Assembly: GCA_941918925.1 (NCBI GenBank)
Contig: OW799233.1
Coordinates: 74,825,078-74,889,077, forward strand
Reading direction: 5' to 3'
Length of the DNA: 64,000 bases
DNA from: Phyto melanocephala
Taxonomy: Eukaryota > Arthropoda > Insecta > Diptera > Rhinophoridae
Shown here: positions 1 through 10,602 of the stretch, one piece after another
How positions within the stretch are numbered: position 1 is the stretch's first letter
How the letters are laid out: every line of letters starts with the position of its first letter
Program-made: the position numbers and the translations under genes
The notes under the pieces: model-generated
The model's input: only the letters and a program-made list of their open reading frames with translations
Database searches by the model: none
Told to the model about the DNA's origin: nothing

Positions 1-132
1 TGATACCTTGTTTGATCGTCCTGCAGAAGACTGCATGTCCAATTATATCATGATTATATGGGGTTGATCCAAATTAGAAGTTAGAGAATGTACTAAAGAC
101 ATGGGGTTACCGAATTTGTGGTTAATATATAT
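1..132. other. Unassigned flank of solo LTR
   Basis: No gene or repeat was recognised before the LTR. The last bases (ATAT, 129-132) are the left copy of its target duplication. Confidence 0.5.
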
Positions 133-658
133 TGTTACAGATTTATTTTTAAGTAGCTTAATTTACATTATAATTTATTTTAGTTGTAGTAGTTTAAGTT
201 ACTGTAGTTTTATTTGTATTAGTTTATTTCGCTGGTTGTTCGAAAATAATGTTTGTTATTATGTGTAGCATACTTTTTGGCACTTCTATTATTCGTGCAT
301 ATTACTTAACGTCTTAATTTAAATGTAACGGTTTTCGAATGTACTAGAATGTACATACGAGAACTTTGTCGAATGTTACTGAACACCACTATGTTGCTAT
401 AAATAGTCGAACAACACAGCTAACATAATCAGTATTACAGTAGAGCTTGTAAGGTGCGTATCAAAGTGTGTTTGATAATAAAGTGTATAACCATAAGTGT
501 AATAAGTAAAGTGATATAAAAACAATATCTGAGTGTATTTTAATAAATAAAGTGCTCTTAATTTTACAACTAATTTCAACTGTTTTTGATTGCAATAAAA
601 GAACTCAATGATTATTTAAAGGAAATAATCCAACGTTTATAAAGGTATAAACGTAACA
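133..658 (+). repeat. Solo LTR of a Ty3/mdg3-type retrotransposon
   Basis: The segment begins TGTTAC, ends GTAACA, and has ATAT on both sides (129-132 and 659-662), a 4-bp target duplication. It matches the LTRs of the two longer elements at 19561-24689 and 30177-37017. A TATAAATAG box near 398 and AATAAA signals near 543 are the expected LTR promoter and polyadenylation signals. There is no internal region nearby, so it most likely arose by recombination between two LTRs. Confidence 0.9.
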
Positions 659-906
659 ATATAATATAAAATTATTACGACTTTTTCTATTTATTTTAGA
701 AGAATTCAAAAAACAATTAATTTTATTGAGAAAAAAATATTTGTAATTAATATCAAAATTACTAGATGTATTATAACAAAAAAAAAACGTACAAAATTAA
801 AATATGTTGTTGAGTACCACGCCTGGTCCTGCCGATTTGTACGATCCAAAATTATCATAACCACCACCGCCTCCTTAACTCAGTAAACATTTAAGAATAT
901 TAAAAA

Positions 907-1631
907 CAAGTAAGAGCGCTATATTCGGCAGTGCCGAATCTTATATACCCTTCACAACGTGTAGTCATGCAATAACAGTAGTTTGTATCACCATTCATCC
1001 CATATAAAATACGTACATACATATAAAAAACATACATATATAAAAACATCCCATTGTAAAATTATAAATTTACGTATGTATGTTTAAAAAAAAAATAAAA
1101 AAAAAAATTAAAAAAAAAATAATTAAAATATATATAATAAATATAAAACAAACAAAAAATAAAAAAAAATAATAAAAAACTATAAATAATATATTAAATA
1201 AAAAAAAAAAAAATTTTTTTTGGCTCAGCTGGGATTCGATGCCACGTTTTCTCTAACCAGTATACACGTTTGTATGTATGTATGTTGTTGTTGCAATGTT
1301 GTTTTTGTGAATAAAAAATCGAGGTGGTCGTGGGTTTTTGCTCATATCTCAGTTGTTTATATACCGATGTTTCTGATTTTCAATACCGTACTACTCCCGA
1401 ATATTTCTGATATTTTAATACCTCTCTCGGGTCCAAGCGATATCGGGGGGCTTCAAAAAGTTGATTTCAACATACACACGGACAGACGGACAGACTGACA
1501 AAGCTTAATCGACTCCTCTATTTATAAGCTTTCAGAAAATATCTACTTTATGGGGTCGGAAATGAAAATTGTAGAAATTTCACACGGAATGACAAACCTA
1601 TATATACCCTTTTCACTGTGTGAAGGGTATA
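907..1631 (+). repeat. Family F1 repeat (SINE/MITE-like), copy 1
   Basis: The head carries a palindrome around TTCGGCAGTGCCGAA followed by TATACCCTTCAC, and the end is GTGAAGGGTATA, giving short terminal inverted repeats. The interior is an A/T-rich tract, a tRNA-like block read on the minus strand (about 1221-1270), TATG repeats, then conserved blocks (cggacagacggacagac, ctttatggggtcggaaatg). The same order recurs at 14693, 41702, 44757, 47766, 50570 and 54340. The short open frame at 1220-1498 is a by-product of the repeat. Confidence 0.75.
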
Positions 1632-2755
1632 ATTACACTGATATTAGCCTAATGAAATGCATTTTGAAATAGGCTACGATTTCGTCATCAGCATACTAAG
1701 TATGCTATTAGTTATGTTACAATTTAATCAAATTTGAAATTTGAAGCATTTGATTTCTAAAATTTTCTTTCCCTCTTATCAAATTACATTTTATTCATGT
1801 TCGTAATACTGCCAGCCTAAGGATGGATGTAGAAAGGATGACAAAAATGTATCAAGAATATGGAATAATGGAAAATTTAGAAATATAATTTCTGTACATA
1901 TTACTGCAAAAATTGTATATTCGTGTTTTACTTTTTGTTAAACCGAGTTCAAGCCTAAGTGAAACGCCCTATGGTTTCAACATTATTTAATGTATAAAAA
2001 TATTGATTCTTATATATTCATATGTTTTCATCTAATCTCTTATGTTTCAAATTCATTCATTTTCTCATTTTTATTTACTTACCTACGTTCTGTTTTAACT
2101 CTATTCCTACTATTCCTCTATTTCTAAATTAATTACCTTAAGATTTTTATAACTAAATAATATAATTAATTTACTAAATTATTTAGGATATGCTCCCATA
2201 ATTTTTCAATTATATTTTTTTGGGATTAGAAAAATAAAATAAATTAAAATTGAAAAATTGTTGGTTGGGTTTTTGAAAAAGTTTTTTATAGTTTTTTTGA
2301 TTTATTTTTGAATTCTCATTTTGTTAATGAGAATTTAAAAATATAACTTATAAAAATTTTAAACTTTTTCAAGAATTTGGGTAAAGGTTTACTGATGATC
2401 TGGCATAAGCACCAGTGAAATGCATATAAACCAGCTTAAACCCAACAACCAAATAAAAATAATTAAATAATATAATCTTTAATAAACCGCCAATGAAGGC
2501 AAATAAATGTTGTTCAATCGGAACATAGTTTTTTCTTAACACTATTTTTAATTGCTAAGGGAGTTACATCTTTCTTTAATTGGTTATTGAAAGCTCAGCT
2601 CCTGTTGATGGTTACAAAATTTCAATCATTATATTGTCACAAATTTAGTCCCTGCTCGAGCAAATTCTTTGCACTATACAAATCGTTGAATTCTTTACCT
2701 TAATTTTATTATAATGCGAGAAAATTAAGTTTACACTCCTACCTTCTATATACAG
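1632..2755. other. Non-coding stretch with a foldback repeat
   Basis: No gene is visible. From about 2185 to 2460 the sequence folds back: blocks beginning ttactaaattattt and blocks with tggttgttgggttt occur in opposite orientations. Close relatives of both blocks are at 57868-57990 and 58038-58080, so this is a dispersed repeat of unknown class. Nothing is recognised in 1632-2160 or 2471-2752. Confidence 0.4.
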
Positions 2756-4206
2756 TACCCATGTTCTGTAACTTTAGTGAGAACTTCTCGCATCGAAAAG
2801 TCATGAAACAAAATATCCCACCGTTTCTCGATGTGTGAGAAAAAAGTGTATCTGTAACTCATGGCGAAAAATACCATTTATGATTACGTTGTTACGTTAG
2901 AGCTATCAAAAATTATACTTAATTATAAGAAGAAGAAGAAAAAAAAAATAAACTTTAGAAGTGCGGAAATAATAATACATATAAAATTTAGAAAATAAAA
3001 GTGTTTAAAAAAATAAGTGCAGAAGAAAGAAATAAAATGTACAATGCATCTTTAGTTAGAGCGGTTGGGGATGATGAAAGGAATATGTTGCGGATTCATC
3101 GCAAAAGTTTGTGCGATTCAACAGACTCTTTTGAAATGCCGGAGAATTGATTTAAGGAACTATATCGCTTAAGCAGATCATCAGCAATGGTTCTGCTTGA
3201 AGGCACCTTTTATGAGAAAAGGTGTAAGGAATACAAATTTGCCTTCACTTTCCAAGACATTGGTAACATTGTTTCCTTTTGATGATAAACATAATGATGA
3301 TGGTGGTGTATTTATGATTTTTGTTTAGGACACACGACATACAAATTAAACAATTTGGTTCAACAATAAACACTTTTTGTAAATATTTAAGGTCTAAATA
3401 AAAAAGGAATAAAAAAATTATAAAAATTATTTCGAAATTGAAATAAAAAAAAATAAATAAAAAGAATTTAGCAATTTTATTTAGTTAGTTAGTTTTTTTA
3501 AACTTTAAATGACTTTGATGATTGTAAAAATATAATCAATATAAAATAAAATCTATCTTTTTTAGAAATATAAAAACTTTTGTAAATTAAACAAAGATAG
3601 TTACCATTAATTATTTCCCGTAGTAAGAAAATTTATAACCTCAAATTTAAAGTAATTAATTTTTCATTTCCTAATTTCTTTCTTTTACATACATAAAAGT
3701 TTAAAGCTCAAAAAAAACATTATTTCAATTACAAAATATTTTATAGAAGGTTCGATAGTTTAAACTCGATATCTAATTTTCCTTTTTGTTGCTTTGAAAC
3801 ACGCATATTTTTCTTAACGATAACAAATTTATAATATTAATACATACATATGTATGCATTAATAATAAAAAAAAAACATTTAAACTTTACATTTTCCATG
3901 TTTTTGTCACTGATTTTTGACTTTTTATATTTTTTGGCTCAAAGTTTTTGCAATCTCGCGGTCTTTTTGTTTGTGACTTATTTTGACAGTTCAAAGTGAG
4001 AATTTCTCGCCTGAAAACTTTACAGAAACACTTTTTTTATGGCTTACGAGTATTTTTCTTACGTGACAGGTATTTCTCGCATGAATAGTTACAGAAACAG
4101 TACAGTGAGAAAAAACAGCTGTTTGTTTCGATTTGTTGTATTTCTGTACCAATTTACATGTTTCAAGTGAAAAGTTTCTCGTAGCGAGAGTTACAGAACA
4201 TGGGCA
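2756..4206 (+). mobile_element. PIF/Harbinger-like DNA transposon relic
   Basis: The ends are inverted repeats: TACCCATGTTCTGTAACT on the left and its near-perfect complement ending ACATGGGCA on the right. CAG flanks both sides (2753-2755, 4207-4209), a 3-bp duplication as in PIF/Harbinger elements, although that superfamily usually prefers TWA. More subterminal gttctcgc-type motifs repeat at both ends. At 1.45 kb it keeps only the N-terminal part of a transposase, so it is internally deleted. Confidence 0.65.
3037..3282 (+). pseudogene. HARBI1-like transposase N-terminal remnant
   Basis: The frame begins with Met at 3037 and has an in-frame TGA after 37 codons. Around the stop it reads DSFEMPEN then FKELYRLSRSSA, which resembles the conserved start of Harbinger nucleases (a DPF.LPE..F...YRLS pattern). 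It runs about 81 codons, with no DDE catalytic region downstream. The assignment rests on that motif and on the surrounding terminal repeats with a 3-bp duplication. It cannot encode an active nuclease. Confidence 0.55.
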
Positions 4207-4379
4207 CAGAGTTATCTTTAATTCATATAATTACTCAATTGACAAAAATTTTGGACATATAATAGACTATATTGAAATGTCTAAGTTGAATTTATTAGCA
4301 GAAACTACTACATTTACGTCCACTTTTCACATAAGTTGCTATAAATGAAATTTGGAAGCTCTTTAAAAGCTCCTTAATG

Positions 4380-4988
4380 TATGATGATGAAGTTTCGCAT
4401 ATATAGCTTTTCAGTTTATGTTTTTACAATATTTCTCGATGGCATGTGACATGCCCTCTTTAACGCCAACCTTTCAAATTTTATCAGTTTTATTACGTAT
4501 ACCAAATATACGGTATACATTTTGATCTATAACTCATTTCCTAATGCATAGAATTAAGCAAATTTCAGGGAAAAATATTTTTTTACTCAGGAAATGTTCA
4601 TTCGAAATTGCATGGTTCTACACTAAGCGTTTGGACACAACTGAATTTTATTCGATGTTGGAAGGACATGTTTTTATACCTACTCTTGCATTGCGAGCTA
4701 TAACTCTCTTCCTAATATTTCGATTTAGCCCATTTTCAATACCACACAAACCTTGGGTGCAAGAAATATACTGGCAAAATTTAAGCCCCCTAGCTTTTTC
4801 GGACCGACCTCTATCGTGCTTTCAACAGACGGGCAGACGGAAGGACATAGCTAAATCGTCATAAAATGAAACCTTGATTCAGAATATATATACTTTATGG
4901 GGTCTAAAATGGATATTTTGATGTGTTACAAACATATTGACAAAATGAACATACCCCCATACATATTTTTTTGGTGGCGGGTATAAAA
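4380..4988 (+). repeat. Family F2 repeat, copy A
   Basis: The copy ends in ttttggtggcgggtata and contains the blocks gacagacgggcagacgg, atatatactttatggggtc and tgacaaaatgaacatacccc. The same order is found at 7060-7306 and, inverted, at 9219-9780. F2 shares block order and motifs with F1, so the two are probably related. The open frames at 4133-4348 and 4544-4864 have no recognisable product. Confidence 0.6.
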
Positions 4989-5075
4989 AAAAATTTATTT
5001 ATTCAACCACTACAATGTCCAGAAGAAAGAGTGAATTATTTATAGCCCCAAGTATACGGTGAGTACAAATATGTA

Positions 5076-6735
5076 CTGTGAGCGTCAAAATAAAGTGTAC
5101 AAAAACTTTTTCTACAATAAAGTATTTTTTTAGTCTTTTAAGATATGACTAAATTTATCATTCTAGGGTTTTTAATATTAGTATACTAATCTCTAGTTAG
5201 CTATAGAAAGACAATGAGAAATTTCTTACAAATACATAAATGATGGAGCAAAAACAAATTCGAATCCATATTTTACGCGTCAAAATAAAGTGTACATGTT
5301 GCATATGCATCATTTCAGCGGTGTGCTACTGTAAAAAAATATCGTTATATTTGGTTGTTTTCTTTATTTTAGCATTCTAATGAAAGGTTTTTATTGTTTT
5401 ATGTAAATTAATTGTGATCTGCAGAGTAAGATCTCCTCGTGTGAAGTAAATTTTAATTTTTTTGGAATGGGAAAACAAACTTCTAGTGATATTAGAGAAT
5501 TAGTAATAAAACTTCGGAATGAAGGAAAAACTTTCAGAGAAATTGGCTCTATTATAAACAGAAGCCACAATACTGCAAAAAAAAATTATTGATAAAAACG
5601 AAAAATACGGCAAAATAGAAAATCGTCCAGGGTCGGGCCGGCGAAAACTTTTAAAGGAGGCTGAAATAAGATCCATAGTGCGCGATGTAAAAAAGAATCC
5701 TTTTAAAAGTGCCGTTAAAATATCAGAGGAAGTTTCGGCAACATCAGAAACTACCGTAAGTGCCAGTACAATACGACGATCATTACACGAAAACGGGTAA
5801 CATGGTCGATTCCCACGAAAGAAACCACTAATATTACCAGCTAATTAAAAAAGACGCCTAGAATACGCCAAAAAGTATGAAAATAAAGATGTTTCATTCT
5901 GGAATAATGTGCATTTTACTGATGAAAGTAAATTTGAGGTGTTTGGCCAGAAAAAACCAGTTAAAGTATGGAGAACAAAAAACAATGATTATGCTGACCA
6001 AAATTTAATAACCACGGTTAAGCATGGAGGGGGTTCGGTGATGGTGTGGGGATGTATGGCGGCAAACGGAGTAGGGAATTTGGTTTTTATTGAAAGTACA
6101 ATGAATAAGATGGACTACCTGAACATTTTGCAAAACAACGTGCCATTCAGTATGGAGAAATTGGGGTTGGAAGGATCTTGGATTTTTCAACAGGACAACG
6201 ACCCCAAACATACATCCCATATAGTAAAAGAATGGCTTCTGTACCGCTCTCCAAAAACATTGGATCATCCTCCACAATCACCGGGCTTAAATCCAATTGA
6301 ACATTTGTGGGAGCATTTGGACCGCCAACTCCGAAAAAGGACAATTAGCGATAAGAATATGCTGAAATCCGTTATAATGGAGGAATGGCAGAAAATTTCA
6401 TCCGATATAACTAAAAAATTAGTAGAATCGATACCCAGAAGACTAAAATCTGTAATTAAGGCAAAAGCAAAATCAACTAAATACTAAATCGATTTTATTT
6501 TCATTTAAAAACAGTTTGTACACTTTTTTTGACGCGTAAAAAATGAATTATTTTTTATTTTTGTTGTAAATTTTTTGTTGTTGTTAATATTTTTGCTGTT
6601 TTGTTTAGAATAAGGTAGAAAACTAAATACTGATTTAAAAGTACCTAAATGTAAAACTTTATCGTAAATGAAAATACTGATATAAAAACAATGTTTTAAA
6701 AAATATTTGTGTACACTTTTTTTTAACGCTCACAG
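5076..6735 (+). mobile_element. Tc1-family transposon with IR/DR ends
   Basis: The element is flanked by TA (5074-5075, 6736-6737). Each end has two copies of the motif gcgtcaaaataaagtgtaca about 200 bp apart (near 5081 and 5279 on the left; inverted near 6518 and 6710 on the right). That is the inverted-repeat/direct-repeat arrangement known from Sleeping Beauty, Minos and Tc3 relatives. It is 1660 bp long, typical for Tc1, and encloses a single broken transposase gene. Confidence 0.9.
5467..6487 (+). pseudogene. Tc1 transposase, broken
   Basis: The start at 5467 opens a frame with a helix-turn-helix-like N-terminus (SSDIRELVIKLRNEGKTFRE). It is lost at an A-tract near 5575-5585 (a +1 shift). 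Two in-frame TAA codons follow, after HENG (about 5798) and after LPAN (about 5845). From 5909 the catalytic half is open: Asp in FTDESKF, Asp in FQQDNDPKH and Glu in GLNPIEHLWE, with 34 residues between the last two (DD34E). About 340 codons in total is the normal Tc1 length. The protein would cut and paste DNA at TA sites; this copy is inactive unless repaired. Confidence 0.9.
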
Positions 6736-7059
6736 TATATAATTTGAACATTTACACGGAAAATTTATGCATTTATTTTAATGAAAGAAAAATAAATAGG
6801 GTAGCCCAAAACGAAAAAAATTAATAGTTTTAAAAAATATTAGAAAACATAAAAAGGGCATACTAAGGTGTCCACTGTGAACTGGTGTAATAAAATGTTC
6901 TTATTGTATTTATATATTGGGAAAAATTAAAAAGTTGGTATGACATTTACCTACCGTTGTCATTAGAAGTTGAACTTTTGACACACGTATGAAATTAAAT
7001 GTGACATTGGACTACCGTTAACACCAAAAATCACGTATTTGACAAATCTTAGACAAACA
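6736..7059. other. Unassigned AT-rich stretch
   Basis: No ORF of note, repeat boundary or RNA gene was recognised here. Confidence 0.4.
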
Positions 7060-7306
7060 ACAAAATTTTGACGGACATAGCTAGGTAGGAAAGGGGGATG
7101 CAGAAAGCAGTATCTGCCTAATATACCCACACTCGGAGACCAATAAGGTTTATTGCGTTACCCTTTATATAGTAAAGATAGAAAAGAGAGACATAGCTGG
7201 ATTTAGAAAAAATATACTTTAAGGAATCTAAAATGGATATTTCGATGTGTTTCAAACGGAATGACAAAATGAATATACCCCACCATTTTTTTGGTGGCGG
7301 GTATAA
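7060..7306 (+). repeat. Family F2 repeat, copy B (partial)
   Basis: It keeps the gacggacatagct block, the aaaatggatatttcgatgtg block and the final tttggtggcgggtata. The middle is rearranged relative to copies A and C. Confidence 0.55.
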
Positions 7307-7604
7307 AAAAAAAACATGATTATATAAATCTTTGATTAAACTAATTAATCTATTTGTATCAGAGAATACCAAATCAGATAATTTTAGAGATAACAATTTT
7401 AGCTAAAATTGAGGAGAATTGAATTTTACGACATTGCCAAATTAAGCAATATACATTAGAAAATTTTATTTGTAGCCAAAAATCTCTAAATGAATTATTT
7501 GCAGTTTTAGCGGTAGAGATTCAGCTTAAGCGAATTACAGAATACGGCTGTTGATTCCTAGCATGTAAAGCCGAACATAAGAATATAAATATGACTAGTA
7601 TAGC

Positions 7605-8740
7605 CGTTTTTAGATAGCATAGTGGTTCTGAAGCCGAATTTTGCGAAATTTTTCAAGAAATTTTAAAAGATTTTTGTGAAGAATCTAATGACAATATAAA
7701 CTGGCGATTTTAATATATTTTGTAATCAAATAATTTCTATAAAAATAAAATAGAAAATATAATAAATGATAATGGGGTTCAGCAATTAGTAAATGAGCTT
7801 ATAGCTATAAAGTATCTGTTTAAGTCTGTAATAAAACAAAAATATAAGACTATGAAATAATAAGAATTTTATTAAATGATAAAGAAAGAAATAATGAATA
7901 AGATCATTATTTTACCGAATATATTTTTAAATATAAAAATAATATATTTACTCGAGAAATAAGGGACAAAATTAATTTTTTAAGAAAATGAAAATGTAAA
8001 TAAATATGTAATTGTTTGATAAATGAATTATCAGTACAGAAATTTAATGTAAACAAAACAATAAATAATTACAATTTTTGAAAAAAAAATGGTTTATCGA
8101 TAAATTGCGTTTACTTAAAAAGAAAATAATCAAAAACCTAAAAGCAAAACATGAAACAGTAACGAAGCATAAGCAAATTATAATTCAATTAGAAGCCTTT
8201 ACAAGGTTAAAATCGAAAATGAGAAATTTAAATATGTATACAAACAATAAGATAAATAATGCAAAAATCCAAAATAAATCTGGCGAGAAATTAAGGACTT
8301 AATTATGAAAAAGAAGCAAAATCGTTTGAAGTTGGTGGTATTTAATACGGTGAATATATGGAAGAGTATGAAACAGCTAGTCATTTTAACATAGTATTAA
8401 GATATAGATAGTATTAAGGGCATAAGAGATTCTATAGAAAATGAGCAATATACAAGTCATCTGCAAATATGCAACTGTTAAACCGTTATTAAAAATAATA
8501 AATAAATCATTGATAACCCGGCAATTTCCAAATAATTGGAAAGAATTATAACACCTATTGAAAAGATAGAAAAAACAAAAAAAATGTGAAGAGTACCGTC
8601 CTATAAACACACTAATAACTTGTGAAAAGATATTAGAACAATTTGTAAAAAAACATTTTGAGAAATATAAGAATCAAAACACCTTTTATCAAAATATCAG
8701 TCAGGATTAAGAAAAAAATTGTATATATATGTATATAATT
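7605..8740 (+). pseudogene. Base non-LTR retrotransposon, piece 1 (endonuclease to RT fingers)
   Basis: Translated fragments read like an APE-type endonuclease C-terminus (EFCEIFQEILKDFCEES..., about 7630-7700). A basic linker follows (8078-8302, KKKWFIDKLRLLKKK). The first part of a reverse transcriptase comes next (about 8510-8710, ITPIEKIEKTKKCEEYRPIN then TCEKILEQFVKKHFE). Frameshifts and stops are frequent. The RT is cut off near 8740 by the left inverted repeat of a 16-kb insertion, and its YADD motif is found at about 25370. The clade resembles CR1/L2-type elements, but that is a weak call. Confidence 0.65.
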
Positions 8741-9080
8741 TATATGTGATTCTGAGAAACTTTGCTCAAGAGACCATAACTCTAAGTCAGGTTTGGAGCC
8801 CCCTAAAATTTCAAAATAGATATTTTTCTATATATACATAGAATAATATAATAAAATTAGTCATAAAATCGGATAGAATTATAGTAGATTTCTCAATCTG
8901 GGCTTGTTTGAAAGGTATTTTTATCAGCTTTCAGAATCTGTATTGATACCAATATTATTTTTTTTATTTTTAGTAGAGATATTAGCAATGTTTTGTCGAA
9001 AAATAGCCTAAAATGGACTTTTAACTAATAAATTCTGAATTTTATTCGATTGTTTCGAGATTTGTTTTTTTGCAGATTAT
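8741..9080. repeat. Left long inverted repeat of the large element
   Basis: It is the reverse complement, with indels, of 19333-19560 plus 24690-24776. It also preserves the empty site of the LTR insertion: around 8829 it reads tttctatatatacatag, matching the two flanks of the LTR element once one ATAT is removed. Confidence 0.75.
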
Positions 9081-9218
9081 GATTAATGAATGATATGAAC
9101 ACTAAACGTTACCAAGCTTGCTTTTCCTTCTTACTTAATCGTTCATCGTGCAATGCGCACGCAGTTTGCCAAAATACTTAAATAAAAACTCGGTTTTCAC
9201 AAACCAATAATTTTTTTT

Positions 9219-9780
9219 ATACCCGCCACCAAAAAAATGGTGGGGGTATATTCATTTTGTCATTCCGTTTGTAACACATCGAAATATCCATTTAAGACCC
9301 CATAAAGTATATATATTCTGAATCAGGGTTTGATTTGATGACGATCTAGCTATGTCCGTCCGCTTGTCCGTCTGTTGAAAGCACGATAGAGGTCGCACCG
9401 AAAAAGCTATGGGGCTCAAATTTTGCCAGAATATTTCTCATAGACAAGGTTTGTTTGGTATTGAAAATGGGCTAAATCGGAATATTAGGAAGTGAGTTAT
9501 AGCTCGTAATGCAAGAGTAGGTCGAAAAAACCGTGTCCTTCGAACATCGAATAAAATGGAATTGTGTCCAAGCGCACTAACGTACAGTCATGAAACTTCG
9601 AATATATATTTCTCGAGTCAAAACAATATCTCTCCCCAAAAATTGCTTACATCTATGCGTTAGGAAAGGAGTTATAGATAAAAATGTACGAAAATTTATA
9701 CCGCGCAGTGTATTTTTCAGTATATTTTAAATTTAAAACCTAATAAAACGGACAAAATTAGATGTACGATTCTGATTTTG
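9219..9780 (-). repeat. Family F2 repeat, copy C (inverted)
   Basis: It begins tatacccgccaccaaaaaaa and runs through the ccccataaagtatatatatt and gtccgtctgttgaaagcac blocks in the opposite orientation to copies A and B. No coding sequence. Confidence 0.6.
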
Positions 9781-10308
9781 TACACTTTGCTTTTGGTGAG
9801 AGGCTTTGTTGAAACGGAAAATCAATGTGCCACGCCTACTTTTTTAATTTGTATATTTAAATGTTTTGGAAATTCCTAAGCTAATGACATACAAATATGT
9901 TTATTGAGGATATTCCATAAGTTCATTGCATCTATCTTTCTCTTTATCCTTAAATGTAATCAAAGGTCATAAAGGGATAAACACAAAAACTCATTAGAGA
10001 AAGCGGGTAAATTACCTGAGTTGCAGCTGGTGATCATTAGTGTTTATTTCTTAAAATCTAACAAAGGATATTGAAAACAGTTAAGGGACAATGAATTTGA
10101 GTAATTAGAGATAAGTTTTAAGATTTTCATATGTAGTATTTAAGAAGAGTAATTTCATTTGATAAAGAAGTGTCTTACAAACATTTATTTAGTGCAGACG
10201 TATTATTCCGTGCAGAGTACAGTACAACCAGAGACAAAGTGCAAAAATAAGATTCTGTACATTTAGTGTGACACAATCAAAGAGAGCAGTGATAATATCA
10301 AAATTATT

Positions 10309-10419
10309 ATGGCTAATCAAGAACCCTCAACATCGTCTGCGGAGTCTTCGCAAATGGAAGCAACAACATCAACAAGTTTTAACTCTAGATCAATGCTGTC
10401 CAAAACTCTCAATAAATGA
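10309..10419 (+). pseudogene. Possible N-terminal exon of the unclassified gene
   Basis: A Met at 10309 opens 36 codons rich in Ser and Thr (MANQEPSTSSAESSQ...), ending at a TGA. It follows about 200 bp of plausible leader, lies on the same strand as the unclassified gene, and directly precedes the hAT insertion. It may be that gene's first exon, but there is no homology argument beyond position. The stretch 9781-10308 holds nothing else I can name. Confidence 0.25.
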
Positions 10420-10602
10420 AATGCGTCTGTATTGGATATGATAATATTGCCCAGCAAACACAAAACTAAGCATTACAAATGTAATGAATTTTACTTTTAA
10501 AAGCAAAATAGAAATGATGTTTAAAATAAGTTAATAAAATTAATAAAATTTTCAATTTACAATTAAAACTTAAAAAATTAAGTGTATTTACGCATTATAA
10601 AT

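Noticed and set aside
1221..1270. tRNA-like block considered as a tRNA gene
   Set aside because: No anticodon arm or acceptor stem can be formed; only D-arm- and T-arm-like pieces are present.
1220..1498. 92-codon frame, repeated at 14741-15022, considered as a conserved small gene
   Set aside because: It coincides with the F1 repeat in several copies and is destroyed in others; conservation is due to repeat copying.
4544..4864. 106-codon frame considered as a gene
   Set aside because: It lies wholly in the F2 repeat and is not open in copies B and C.
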